Assembly (NCBI RefSeq): GCF_016864195.1 | Contig: NZ_CP045202.1 | Location: 992,001-1,056,000, forward strand | From: Dechloromonas sp. TW-R-39-2 | Lineage (GTDB): Bacteria; Pseudomonadota; Gammaproteobacteria; Burkholderiales; Rhodocyclaceae | Length of the DNA: 64,000 nt | Direction of reading: 5' to 3' | Part shown: in pieces, positions 8,860-17,959 of the stretch | How positions within the stretch are numbered: the first letter of the stretch is position 1 | Layout of the letters: the number at the start of each line of letters is the position of its first letter | Notes under the pieces: model-generated | Told to the model about the DNA's origin: nothing | The model's input: only the letters and a program-made list of their open reading frames with translations | Databases searched by the model: none | Made by a program: the position numbers and the translations under genes

Positions 8860-11800
8860 ATGATTGCCGAGCGCGATATTTCTCCCCGCCAGCGCCTGAT
8901 CGATCTGCTTGCCCATTTGCGGCATGTCTTGCCAGCCCAGGCGCCGATTCGCGATTTTGTTCATCACAATACCCTGCATGGCTTCCAGCATCTCCCTTTC
9001 GCCGATGCGCTGGCTGCGGCAACGCAACTGACCGGTGCGTCGACCTACTGGCCGGAGGCGCGTTTTCGGGCGGCGTTTGAACAGGGCCGGATCAACTGCG
9101 ACGATCTCGACGTGGCGTTCGATGCTGCGGGGCTGGATCAGCTCGATCAGCCTCTGGTGGCCCAACGCAGTCGTCGCGATATTCTGCGGGCCAGCCTGCT
9201 TGTCCCGCCCGAAGGTCTTTCCGCCGAACGCCGGGCCTGGTTGAGTCGGGAAACGCAGCCTCCCGAAGCGGCGATTCTGGCCTTGTGCCGGACGTTGACC
9301 GCAGCACCGTCGACGGCTGACGTGGCGTGGCAGAACGTTGCCAGCCAGCGCTGGGCGACGCTTTGTCAGCGGGTTGGCGGTGACTGGACCTTGCGTCACC
9401 TGCTTGAACATCTGAGCGGTGAAAATATTCTGGAACGCGTGCGCTCGATGCTGCAGCGCCATGTCGCGGCACATCTCGATCTCGGTATCGCCGCCTGGCG
9501 CAACCCGGCACGGGCCGATGGCTTTTATGCGGCCTGGCGAGCCAGTGCCGGCCTGGATGTCGGCTGGGAACTCGACGACTTGCCGGCCGTGCACGAAGAG
9601 ATCGCGCATCTGCCAGCCGATCCGCTCGACACCCTGCTCGACGAACTGCCGCGCTTGCTGCCGGATGAAGCGCGATGGCCGGCCTATCTTGAAAGACTGG
9701 CGCTCGACATGCCTGGCTGGTCCGGCATGTTCCTGTGGCGCGACGATCACCCGGCCACCGGCGATGGAACGCCGGTGGCCATGCTGGATTACCTTGCCGT
9801 CCGCGTTGTACTTGAGCGTCTGTTGGCTGACGACCTGATTCGTCGTTTGACCGGCTCGCCGCTCAATTTCGATGAACTGGCCGGTTATTTTGCCGCTTGT
9901 CCGGCCGAGTTTTTCGTGCGCGATGCCTTGCGGTGCGGGAATCTACCCGAGGATTTGCAAAATCGTGCGGCCTATTTGACCGCGCCGGCCGAGAGCGTTC
10001 GACTGGATGAAAGCGAATGGATTGCGCTGGCCGAAGCGATTGCCGATTCAGCACAGCCAGATGACTCGATGGCCTGGTATCTGGCCGGTTTGCTGCTTGA
10101 ACTGGACTTGGGCGGCGCCGACCAGGCAGCGCCCGGTGCGGCAGAGGCTGCGCAGTTGCTTGACTGTGCAGGCAGCTTGAGTCCCCTGCAGCGCGGTCAA
10201 ATCTGGCTGGAGGCTTACGAGCGGCATTATCGGGAACAACTGCTGACGGCGCTGGCGGCCAACCATTCACGCCAGCAAACAGTCACCCGGCCATCGGCCC
10301 AGGTCATCATGTGCATGGATGACCGCGAGGAGGGCACACGTCGTCACCTGGAGGAAATTGCCCCGGATGTCGTGACCTATGGCGCGGCCGGATTCTTTGG
10401 TGTGGCAATGTACTGGCAGGGCCTGAATGATGCGGCTCCGACGGCGCTGTGCCCGGTTGTCGTGACACCGGAACATCTGGTTTGCGAGCAGCCGGCGCTT
10501 GGCCGCGAGGCTGCCTTGGCCGCCCATGCGGCTCGGCAGGGAAAGCGTCTCGGCTGGCGCGAAAGCCTGTTCCAGAAAACCGGAGGCAGCGTGCTGGTCG
10601 GGCCGTTGCTGACCGCGCTGGCCGGATTGCCGGCCCTGCTTGCCCTGTGCGCAGCCAGCCTGTCGCCCAATTGGTTCGGTCGGACGTTGCAGCGCTGGCG
10701 CGAATGGTTCGACGGCGCTTTGCCCAGCCGCCTTGCGCTGACGGCGGAAACGCCAGCGTCGGCGACCGGGCAAAAACCGCAGCATGGATTTACCGATGAG
10801 GAGCAGGTCGACCGCGTCGCTGCGTTCCTGCGCATGATCGGCCTGACGCAGGACTTTGCGCCGCTGGTCCTGATGTTCGGCCATGGTTCGGGCAGTCTGA
10901 ACAATCCGCATTTGTCGGCCTACGATTGTGGCGCCTGCTCCGGTCGGCACGGCGGCCCCAATGCGCGGGTTTTTGCTGCCATGGCCAATCGTCGTGAGGT
11001 CCGTGCCGGTTTGGCCGAGCGCGGATTGACGATTCCCGATTCCGTCTGGTTTGTCGCCGCCGAGCACAATACCTGCGATGACAGCATCGTCTGGTATGAC
11101 CTTGAGGCAGTACCGGCCAACTGGCAACCGGCACTTGATCGTTTGGTCGGCCAGTTGAACGAGGCCTGTCGGGCGCATGCGGCCGAACGTTGCCGCCGCC
11201 TGGCTTCGGCCCCGCGCAACCCGACGCCATGGCAGGGGCGGCAGCATGTCGGCGGGCGAGCCCAGGATATTTCGCAGGTGCGTCCCGAGCTTGGGCACGC
11301 GACCAATGCGGCCGCTTTCATCGGCCGGCGTGCCATGAGTCGTGGCTTGTTTCTCGACCGACGCGTCTTCCTCATCTCCTACGATCCGCTGAACGATCCG
11401 GCCGGCAGCATTGCCGAGGGCATCCTGCTTGCCGCCGGACCGGTGGGCGCCGGCATTGCGCTTGAGTACTATTTTTCGACGGTGAATAACGAATATTTCG
11501 GCTGCGGGTCAAAAGTGACGCACAACATCACCGGCCAGTTCGGGGTGATGGAGGGAGCCGATTCCGATCTGCGTACCGGCTTGCCCTGGCAGATGGTCGA
11601 GATTCACGAGCCGATGCGTTTGCTGGTCGTCGTCGAGCAACGTACGGACGTTCTAGCCGAGATTCTGCAGCGCCAGCCGCCGTTGCAGGAGTTGATCAAC
11701 AATGCCTGGATCGTTTTGGTGGCCAAGGAGCCGTCGACCGGGGCAATGGCTCAATATTGCCCGCGCCGTGGCTGGTTGCCGTGGTCAGGCAACCGCGTCC

Positions 11801-11886
11801 TGCCCCAGGTGGCACGTTCTGCCGACTGGTTTGCCGGGCAGAGCGAGGCTCTGGCACCCGCCCAATTGCTTGGAGCAATGAAATGA
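8860..11886 (+). CDS. dabA: DabA-like inorganic carbon pump subunit (DUF2309/UPF0753, beta-carbonic-anhydrase-like)
   Basis: 1008 residues, soluble, member of the UPF0753/DUF2309 family that includes DabA of Halothiobacillus, the hydrating subunit of a CO2-trapping pump. The N-terminal family signature is present (PIRDFVHHNTLHGFQHLPF). The zinc-site pattern matches: C485 and D487 in IMCMDDREEG, H675 in FGHGSGS and C690 in AYDCGACSG. The Cys-x-Asp spacing and the 15-residue His-to-Cys spacing equal those described for DabA. The ATG at 8860 follows the previous stop by one base, and the 3' end overlaps dabB by ATGA. The protein is longer than the Halothiobacillus enzyme. Confidence 0.93.
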   Translation: MIAERDISPRQRLIDLLAHLRHVLPAQAPIRDFVHHNTLHGFQHLPFADALAAATQLTGASTYWPEARFRAAFEQGRINCDDLDVAFDAAGLDQLDQPLVAQRSRRDILRASLLVPPEGLSAERRAWLSRETQPPEAAILALCRTLTAAPSTADVAWQNVASQRWATLCQRVGGDWTLRHLLEHLSGENILERVRSMLQRHVAAHLDLGIAAWRNPARADGFYAAWRASAGLDVGWELDDLPAVHEEIAHLPADPLDTLLDELPRLLPDEARWPAYLERLALDMPGWSGMFLWRDDHPATGDGTPVAMLDYLAVRVVLERLLADDLIRRLTGSPLNFDELAGYFAACPAEFFVRDALRCGNLPEDLQNRAAYLTAPAESVRLDESEWIALAEAIADSAQPDDSMAWYLAGLLLELDLGGADQAAPGAAEAAQLLDCAGSLSPLQRGQIWLEAYERHYREQLLTALAANHSRQQTVTRPSAQVIMCMDDREEGTRRHLEEIAPDVVTYGAAGFFGVAMYWQGLNDAAPTALCPVVVTPEHLVCEQPALGREAALAAHAARQGKRLGWRESLFQKTGGSVLVGPLLTALAGLPALLALCAASLSPNWFGRTLQRWREWFDGALPSRLALTAETPASATGQKPQHGFTDEEQVDRVAAFLRMIGLTQDFAPLVLMFGHGSGSLNNPHLSAYDCGACSGRHGGPNARVFAAMANRREVRAGLAERGLTIPDSVWFVAAEHNTCDDSIVWYDLEAVPANWQPALDRLVGQLNEACRAHAAERCRRLASAPRNPTPWQGRQHVGGRAQDISQVRPELGHATNAAAFIGRRAMSRGLFLDRRVFLISYDPLNDPAGSIAEGILLAAGPVGAGIALEYYFSTVNNEYFGCGSKVTHNITGQFGVMEGADSDLRTGLPWQMVEIHEPMRLLVVVEQRTDVLAEILQRQPPLQELINNAWIVLVAKEPSTGAMAQYCPRRGWLPWSGNRVLPQVARSADWFAGQSEALAPAQLLGAMK

Positions 11887-13421
11887 CGCCATTTCCGTTC
11901 TCATTCCTTAGCCAATTGGCTGACTGGGTCTGGCTGGTTCCGGCGTTGTCATTGCTGGCGGTCGTGATCAATGCGGCGCGCGTTTTGCTGGGCCGCGCCC
12001 AAGGCGATGCCAGCGAACCGCTGACCGCCGGCTTGTCGTCGCTGGCCGCGTTGGGCAGCCTGCTGCTGCTGATCGGGATCGATGCCGCCGCGCTGATCGA
12101 TGCCGTGCCGGGACATCGGGTGCTGGGCGTCTGGTTTGGCAGCGGCAACTGGCAGGTCAACGTTTCCTTCCTGCTCGACGGGATTTCCCTGCCGCTGGCG
12201 ACGTTGACCGCGCTGATCGGCTGGCTGGCGATGCGTTTCTCGGCCAATTACCTGCACCGGGAGGCCGGTTTCCACCGTTTTTTCATCATCCTCGGCTTCT
12301 TTCTGGCCGGCATGCAACTCGTCCTGCTGGCCGGCAACGGGCTGCTGGCCTTTGTCGGCTGGGAAATGTGCGGGGTTGCGTCCTTCCTGCTGATCGGTTA
12401 CGCCTGGCATCGCCCGGTGGCCACCGGCAATGCGCTGTTCGCCTTTGTCACCAACCGCGGCGGCGATGCCGGATTCCTGCTCGGACTCGGCTTTGCACTG
12501 GCCTGGCTAGGCAGCTTTGAATGGTCGGCGATGACTGCGCCGGGGGCTTTGGCGCAGGTCCATGCGCGCCTGTTGCTGCTCGGTTTCGTGCTGGCTGCGC
12601 TGGCCAAGTCGGCCCAGTTGCCTTTCAGCCCGTGGATACTGCGCGCCCTTGAAGGGCCGACGCCTTCGTCAGCCGTTTTTTATGGGGCGATCATGGTTCA
12701 CGCCGGGGTGTACCTGATGTTGCGCCTCGCGCCGTTGCTCAGCCAGGTGCCCGATCTGATGCTGGCGCTGGTTGTGATCGGTCTTTTGACGGCCGCTTAT
12801 GCCTGGTTATGCGGGCTGGTTCAGACCGATGTGAAATCGGCGCTGATCTTTGCCACGCTGTTTCAGGTGGCCTTGATGTTCGTTGCCATCGGCCTGGGCT
12901 GGACAACGCTGGCCTTGATCCATCTTTGCCTGCATGCCGGCTGGCGTGCCTGGCAGTTTTTGCTGGCCCCTTCCTGGCTGGCGCTGGTCCGCCATGCGCC
13001 GGCGCCTCCACCGGCCTGGCTGCGCGACCGGCAATTGCTATATACCGCCGCTGTGCAGCGTTTCTGGCTCGACAAGCTGGCGCATGCCTTGTTTGTCCAT
13101 CCGACCGAATCGTTTGCCCGCGATGTTCGCGCTCTGGAAGAACATTTCATCGATCGGGCGTTGGGCGAGCCGGGGCGGGGCGTGTCGCTGGCCGAGGGGC
13201 GGCCGCTGATCGTCGGCGATGGTCTGCCGGGGCGAGCCCTGGCCGGGATGGCAGAGCTCCTGCAACAGGTTGAAAACCGTTTGTTGCTGCGCGGTCGCGG
13301 CGGCATGGCCGAGCAACTGCTGCATCGCGTCAGCGCGTATTTGCGGACGTTGGAAAATCTGCTGGAGCAGCCGCGTTATTTGATGATGGCGGTGATGGCA
13401 ACTTTCGTGGTGATTCTCTGA
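11883..13421 (+). CDS. dabB: DabB-like membrane subunit (NuoL/MrpA-type proton channel)
   Basis: 512 residues, polytopic, NuoL family. Diagnostic segments are VSFLLDGISLPLATLT, the channel glutamate in FVGWEMCGVASFLLIGY, and the lysine in ALAKSAQLPFSPWILRALEG followed by GPTPSSAVFYGAIMVHAGVY. It is about 100 residues shorter than NuoL and ends in a distinct soluble-looking region with one last hydrophobic helix, as expected for DabB. The ATG at 11883 overlaps the dabA stop (ATGA) with GGAG upstream; the frame is open further upstream only as a dabA shadow. By family knowledge DabA docks on this subunit, and ion flow is proposed to power hydration. Confidence 0.92.
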   Translation: MTPFPFSFLSQLADWVWLVPALSLLAVVINAARVLLGRAQGDASEPLTAGLSSLAALGSLLLLIGIDAAALIDAVPGHRVLGVWFGSGNWQVNVSFLLDGISLPLATLTALIGWLAMRFSANYLHREAGFHRFFIILGFFLAGMQLVLLAGNGLLAFVGWEMCGVASFLLIGYAWHRPVATGNALFAFVTNRGGDAGFLLGLGFALAWLGSFEWSAMTAPGALAQVHARLLLLGFVLAALAKSAQLPFSPWILRALEGPTPSSAVFYGAIMVHAGVYLMLRLAPLLSQVPDLMLALVVIGLLTAAYAWLCGLVQTDVKSALIFATLFQVALMFVAIGLGWTTLALIHLCLHAGWRAWQFLLAPSWLALVRHAPAPPPAWLRDRQLLYTAAVQRFWLDKLAHALFVHPTESFARDVRALEEHFIDRALGEPGRGVSLAEGRPLIVGDGLPGRALAGMAELLQQVENRLLLRGRGGMAEQLLHRVSAYLRTLENLLEQPRYLMMAVMATFVVIL

Positions 13422-14920
13422 TGAGCGGGCTGAGCGAGATTTTCTGGAACGAGCAGGCCGCCGCGCCGCTCCTGCTGCTCCTGCAGTTGTTGCCGCTGCT
13501 CGGGGCGGCGGTCGTTTTTGCCCTGCGCGAGCGGTCGACCGCAGTTTGGGCCGGAAAGATTTTTGCGCTGCTTGAGTTGCTGCTGGCCGGGCTGGCTACC
13601 AGCCAGATCGATCCACTTTCCCCGGCTTTGCAGCTGGCCGAGCGATTTGCCCCGTTGGCTTATCACGTCGCCGTCGATGGCCTGAGTCTGGTTTTCCTGC
13701 TGCTCGCCGCCTTGCTGACCCTGCTGATGACCTTGTACGGCATGAGCCGGGGGATGATCTCGCCAGGCCGCCTGTTTGCCGTGCTATTGCTGGCCGAGGC
13801 CGGCTTGGTCGGGATGCTGGTGACGGTGAACATTGCCTGGTTTGCTGCGTTTTCGGCGCTGGAATTATGGTCCGTTGTCTTTCTCTTGCGGCGCTGGGCC
13901 TCGTCGCGCGCCGAAATTCAGGCGCTGGCCCGCTTTGTTCAATACCAGGCTTTTGGCTGGCTGCTCTTTGCCGCCGGTTGCGTCGTTCTCGGCTGGGGGC
14001 ATGCCGACGTGAACAACGGGCGCTGGAGTTTCGACCTGTTCGATCTGCTGGGCGCGATCCCGGTCGGCAAATTCCAGACGGCAGCTTTCTATCTTCTGTT
14101 CTATGGACTGGCGGTCCGCACGCCGCTTTTTCCCCTGCATGGCTGGCTGCCGAACATGGCCCAGCATGGCCTGATCGCCGTTGCTCCGGCCCTGATGGTC
14201 GGGGTCAAGGTCGGCATCTACGGCATGTTGCGTTTCGTCCTGCCCCTGACGCCGGGGGCGGTGCACTATTGGCAACCCTATGTCGTCGGTTTTGCCATGG
14301 CCGGCATCTTCTTCACTGCGGCACTGGCCTTCCAGCAAACCAATCTGCGCCGCTTGCTGGCCTTTGCCGTGGTCAGCCACACCAGCCTGTTGGTCATCGG
14401 CGTGTTCAGCCTGCATCAGGCCGGCATCCAGGGCGCCGTATTGCTCGCCGCCAACTTCGGGCTGGCCGTGACCGGCATGTGGTTCATCGTCGGTTTTGTT
14501 TTTCGGCGGACAGGAACGACCGAACTGCACGAGCTTTCCGGTTTGTTCGAGCGGATTCCTTTTCTGGCGATCGCTTTCCTCAGTTTTGGCCTGGCCATCG
14601 TCGGCATGCCCGGCACCCCCGGATTCGATGCCGCGCACCTGATTCTCGAAGCATCGATCGACAGTTTCGGCGCCTTGTCGACCGTCGCCGCCGCGCTTGG
14701 CAACGTTGCTGCCGCCGGCTTCCTGCTCTGGGCTTTTCAGCGCGCCTTCCTGTCGCAGCAAAAACAGGGCGGGCATGAAGTCGACCGCACCCTGCCGATG
14801 GAATACCTGGTCTGCGGCATTGCGCTGGCGGCCATGCTGGCCATCGGCTTTTTCACCGAACCCTGGCTCTATTTGACCGAAATGGCGAGCCAAAGCATGG
14901 CCGAGAGGCTGGTCCGATGA
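13421..14920 (+). CDS. NuoM/NuoN-like membrane subunit of DAB-like operon, altered lysine site
   Basis: 499 residues, about 14 hydrophobic segments, Proton_antipo_M family. The segments VDGLSLVFLLLAALLTLLM, FSALELWSVVFLL (channel glutamate) and LMVGVKVGIYGMLRF (TM8 lysine) are present. The TM7 site normally written VKMP reads AVRTPLFPLHGWLP, so the channel lysine is replaced by arginine. The start codon overlaps the dabB stop in TGATG, and the 3' end overlaps the next gene by ATGA, so translation is coupled. It is probably a third membrane module of the DAB-like complex with modified proton chemistry. It could also be a structural subunit. Confidence 0.88.
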   Translation: MSGLSEIFWNEQAAAPLLLLLQLLPLLGAAVVFALRERSTAVWAGKIFALLELLLAGLATSQIDPLSPALQLAERFAPLAYHVAVDGLSLVFLLLAALLTLLMTLYGMSRGMISPGRLFAVLLLAEAGLVGMLVTVNIAWFAAFSALELWSVVFLLRRWASSRAEIQALARFVQYQAFGWLLFAAGCVVLGWGHADVNNGRWSFDLFDLLGAIPVGKFQTAAFYLLFYGLAVRTPLFPLHGWLPNMAQHGLIAVAPALMVGVKVGIYGMLRFVLPLTPGAVHYWQPYVVGFAMAGIFFTAALAFQQTNLRRLLAFAVVSHTSLLVIGVFSLHQAGIQGAVLLAANFGLAVTGMWFIVGFVFRRTGTTELHELSGLFERIPFLAIAFLSFGLAIVGMPGTPGFDAAHLILEASIDSFGALSTVAAALGNVAAAGFLLWAFQRAFLSQQKQGGHEVDRTLPMEYLVCGIALAAMLAIGFFTEPWLYLTEMASQSMAERLVR

Positions 14921-16374
14921 ATCTTCCGCTGCTTTCCCTGTTGATTTTCCTGCCCTTGCTGGCGGCCGGCTTGTTGTGGCTCCTGCCGTTGCAACGCGTG
15001 CGTTTTGCCGTAGCCGGCAGCATGGTGGTGACGCTGACCCTGGCGACGACGGTCCTGTTGCTTTATCTGCCGGCCGGCGAGCGTTTCCAGATGATCGAAC
15101 GTTGGTCCTGGATCGCCGGATTGAAAATTCAGTACCTCGTCGCGGTCGACGGGCTATCCGTACTCTTTTTGCCGGCGACGGCCTTGCTGTTTCTCGGTTC
15201 GCTGGTGGCCGGCTGGAATGCCGTGCGGGAGGCCGCACGTCTGCATTACAGCTTGCTGTTGCTGCTGCAGAGCGCAACGCTGGGTATTTTCTGCGCGCTG
15301 GACACGATTCTTTTCTTCGTTTTTTGGGAACTGACACTCATCCCGCTTTATTTCCTGCTCGCACGCTGGGGCGCGCATGCCGGCAGTCCGCAAGTGGCCG
15401 CGCGCTACTGCCTGATCATGCTGGCCGGCGGCGTGCCTTTACTGCTCGCCTTCATCCTGCTGGCGAGTGGCCTGCCGGCTGCCGGGTTTGACCTGATCGC
15501 CTTGCTGGCGACCCCTTTGCCGCGCGCCTCGCAAACGACGGTTTTCCTGCTGCTGCTGGTCGGCTTCGGGTTGAAGGTGCCGCTGGTTCCCCTGCACACC
15601 TGGCTGGTCCAGTTTTCACTGGCAGCCCCCGGTTCGCTGACGGCCCTGCTGGTTGGTTTGAAGATCGGGGCTTTCGGCCTGATCCGTTTTGCCGTGCCGC
15701 TGGCCCCGCAGGCCGCACAGGACCTGCACTGGCTGCTGGCCGGTCTGGGGACGCTGGCAATCCTCTATGGTGCGGTCGGCATGCTGGCGCAAAGCAATTT
15801 GCGCGTCGCCCTGGCCTTGGCCAGTATTTGCCATGTTGGACTCGCCGTGCTCGGGTTGGCATCGTTCACCGCACAGGGGGCGCAAGGTGCGGTGTCCCTG
15901 CTGCTCAGCTTCTCCGTGGCGACCGGCGGCGCTTTCCTGTTGCTCGAATTTCTTCGCCAGCGCACCGGTTCGACCGATATTCACGCGCTGGGTGGTGCTG
16001 CGAAAACCATGCCACTGCTGGCGACCGGTTTTCTGATCTGCGGCCTGGCCGGTGTCGGTATGCCGGGAACGAGCAGCTTTCCGGGCGAGTTCATGCTGAT
16101 CATTGCGGCCTTGCAGGTACATACCGGTGCCGGGATGGCCGCGCTGTTCGGTCTGTCGATTGCCGCGGCTGGTTTTCTGGCCTTGTATCGCCGGGCCTTC
16201 TTCGGCCCGGCCCGCTGGCCGGCCGTGACCCAGGCGGATGATCTCAGGCCGCGCGAATGGCTGGTGCTGGTCGCCTTGATTGCCATGGTCGTTCTTATCG
16301 GGATTTTTCCCGGTCCCTGGATCGAGATCGTTCGTCCTTCCGCCGAAGCCTGGGCTGCCGGGTTGGGGCGTTGA
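14917..16374 (+). CDS. NuoM-like membrane subunit, last membrane gene of DAB-like operon
   Basis: 485 residues, polytopic, NuoM family. The pattern AVDGLSVLFLPATALL, the channel glutamate in FFVFWELTLIPLYFL and the two lysines in GFGLKVPLVPLHTWL and LVGLKIGAFGLIRF are all conserved. GVGMPGTSSFPGEF near the end is typical of NuoM. It overlaps the previous gene by ATGA. The gene order M-dabA-L(dabB)-M/N-M, without nuoA-K homologues, argues against a broken respiratory complex I locus and for a dedicated membrane partner set for DabA. Confidence 0.9.
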   Translation: MNLPLLSLLIFLPLLAAGLLWLLPLQRVRFAVAGSMVVTLTLATTVLLLYLPAGERFQMIERWSWIAGLKIQYLVAVDGLSVLFLPATALLFLGSLVAGWNAVREAARLHYSLLLLLQSATLGIFCALDTILFFVFWELTLIPLYFLLARWGAHAGSPQVAARYCLIMLAGGVPLLLAFILLASGLPAAGFDLIALLATPLPRASQTTVFLLLLVGFGLKVPLVPLHTWLVQFSLAAPGSLTALLVGLKIGAFGLIRFAVPLAPQAAQDLHWLLAGLGTLAILYGAVGMLAQSNLRVALALASICHVGLAVLGLASFTAQGAQGAVSLLLSFSVATGGAFLLLEFLRQRTGSTDIHALGGAAKTMPLLATGFLICGLAGVGMPGTSSFPGEFMLIIAALQVHTGAGMAALFGLSIAAAGFLALYRRAFFGPARWPAVTQADDLRPREWLVLVALIAMVVLIGIFPGPWIEIVRPSAEAWAAGLGR

Positions 16375-16439
16375 GCCGGCCCGGGCTGTTCGGGGCATGC
16401 TAAAGTAAGTGCCACCATGAATCATCCTTGTCTTGCCCG

Positions 16440-17561
16440 ATGATTGTCTGTCAAAAATGGGTGTCTCTGACACCTGAAGCAATTTCTCAACAGCTTGATG
16501 CGTGGCGCGAGCAATGGCCGGCGCTTGGCGTGCTGGCCTTGCTGCCCGAGGCGGAGAAAGCCGCCTTGCCGGTCCTGCAATCCGCTTGCCGGGAACGCTC
16601 CGTGACCTTGGCCGGGGCTGTTTTCCCCGCCCTGATCGTCGATGACCGTTTTGTTTCGACGGGCGTCTGGTTGATCGGCTTCGAGCGCATGCCGAATCAT
16701 TTCCTGATTCCCGATCTGGGGACTGCTGCGGTCGACAAGCTGGCGCAGGCCATCAAGGCCGGCCGGCCGGAGGGGCAGCCGACGCTGTTCCTCGTTTTCG
16801 ACAGCATGCAGCCGAATGTCGCCAGCATCCTGCATCGCCTGCACCAGGCGATTGGCAATTGCGTCGGCTATGCCGGTGTGAATGCCGGTAGCGAAACCTT
16901 CCAGCCGATGCCCTGCCTGTTCGACGCCACGCAGTTGGTTGGCCAGGGGGCGCTCGGCTTGTTTCTGCCCGAAGTGAGCCGGGTGGCCGTCAAGCATGCC
17001 TATCCCGTGTCAAAAACCTTGATGCGTTCGACGTCTGCCCAGGGCAATCGGATCGACCGGATTGATAATCGCCCGGCTTTCGAGGTTTACCGCGACGTGA
17101 TCGCCGCCGAGTACGGCATTGCCCTGACGCATGAAAATTTCTACGACTATGCCGTGCATTTCCCCTTCGGGCTGGTGACGGCCGTGGACGTGCTGGTGCG
17201 GATTCCGGTGGCCTTCAATGCGGATGGCTCCTTGTTTTGCGTCGGGGAAGTGCCGCCCAATTCGATGTTGCGCCTGCTGAAAGCGGCGGAAGCCGGCGAT
17301 GAGGCTTGTGTCACCGGACTGGCCCAGTCACTCGGCCTGCCCCAGGCGGGCGGCGAGCCGATGCCCCTGCTGACTTTCTACTGTGCGGGGCGTCGCATGC
17401 ATCTGGGGGAAGCCGCCGAGCGTGAAATCGCCCATTTGAAGGCGTTGACCGCAGCACCGCTTGTTTATGGCGCTTTGTCGCTGGGCGAAATCGATCAGCT
17501 GGAAGATCTCAGCATTCCGCGCTTTCACAACGCGGCGCTGGTCTGTCTGTCGCAGGCGTAA
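16440..17561 (+). CDS. FIST-domain (FIST_N/FIST_C) sensory protein
   Basis: About 373 residues, cytoplasmic, no membrane segment. The layout fits FIST: an N-terminal alpha/beta domain (PTLFLVFDSMQPNV, AIGNCVGYAGVNAGS) and a C-terminal domain beginning around PAFEVYRDVIAAEYG and including FPFGLVTAVD and FYCAGRRMHLG. FIST domains are proposed small-ligand (amino acid-like) input domains and usually sit near signalling genes; here the neighbour is the DAB-like operon, 65 bases upstream. The start is uncertain: ATG at 16440 is used, and a TTG at 16428 is possible. Its role beside carbon-uptake genes is unknown. Confidence 0.75.
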   Translation: MIVCQKWVSLTPEAISQQLDAWREQWPALGVLALLPEAEKAALPVLQSACRERSVTLAGAVFPALIVDDRFVSTGVWLIGFERMPNHFLIPDLGTAAVDKLAQAIKAGRPEGQPTLFLVFDSMQPNVASILHRLHQAIGNCVGYAGVNAGSETFQPMPCLFDATQLVGQGALGLFLPEVSRVAVKHAYPVSKTLMRSTSAQGNRIDRIDNRPAFEVYRDVIAAEYGIALTHENFYDYAVHFPFGLVTAVDVLVRIPVAFNADGSLFCVGEVPPNSMLRLLKAAEAGDEACVTGLAQSLGLPQAGGEPMPLLTFYCAGRRMHLGEAAEREIAHLKALTAAPLVYGALSLGEIDQLEDLSIPRFHNAALVCLSQA

Positions 17562-17578
17562 GCATAGGCTCACGCCTG
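17553..17578 (+). terminator. Stem-loop at end of FIST gene
   Basis: CAGGCGT pairs with ACGCCTG, with AGC/GCT extending the stem across one mismatch, overlapping the stop codon of the FIST gene. No U-tract follows, so intrinsic termination is uncertain. Confidence 0.35.
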
Positions 17579-17605
17579 TATGGAGATGGGCGGAGTCTTG
17601 CCCGC

Positions 17606-17947
17606 TTATACCTTTTTGACGAACTCGGTTTTCAGCTGCATCGCACCGATGCCGTCGATCTTGCAGTCGATGTCGTGATCGCCGTCGATCAGGCGGATGT
17701 TCTTGACCTTGGTGCCGACTTTGACGACTGATGACGAGCCCTTGATTTTCAGGTCCTTGATCACGGTGACGGTATCGCCATCCTGCAGGATGTTGCCGTT
17801 GGCGTCCTTCCAGACCTTGGTTTCTTCAGCCGTTTCCGCGGCACCGTCCTGGCTCCATTCGTGGGCGCATTCTGGGCAAACATACATGTTTCCCTGTTCG
17901 TAGGTGTATTCGGACGTGCATTGGGGGCATTTGGGCAAGCTGCTCAT
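17606..17947 (-). CDS. yjdM: Zinc-ribbon protein YjdM (PhnA family)
   Basis: 113 residues. The N-terminus carries a zinc ribbon, CPQC at residues 7-10 and CPEC near residues 34-37, followed by the PhnA core [16 protein letters not shown] and [19 protein letters not shown]. This matches YjdM, once named PhnA after the E. coli phosphonate region although it is not required for phosphonate use. Its biochemical function is unknown. AAGGAA precedes the ATG at 17947. It lies 12 bases downstream of the SulP transporter on the same strand, so the two are probably cotranscribed. Confidence 0.92.
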   Translation of the reverse strand: MSSLPKCPQCTSEYTYEQGNMYVCPECAHEWSQDGAAETAEETKVWKDANGNILQDGDTVTVIKDLKIKGSSSVVKVGTKVKNIRLIDGDHDIDCKIDGIGAMQLKTEFVKKV

Positions 17948-17959
17948 GGTGTTTCCTTG

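Noticed and set aside
13865..15337. 490-codon open frame opposite the DAB-operon membrane genes
   Set aside because: Overlaps two hydrophobic, conserved subunits; the reverse translation is highly charged and meaningless.
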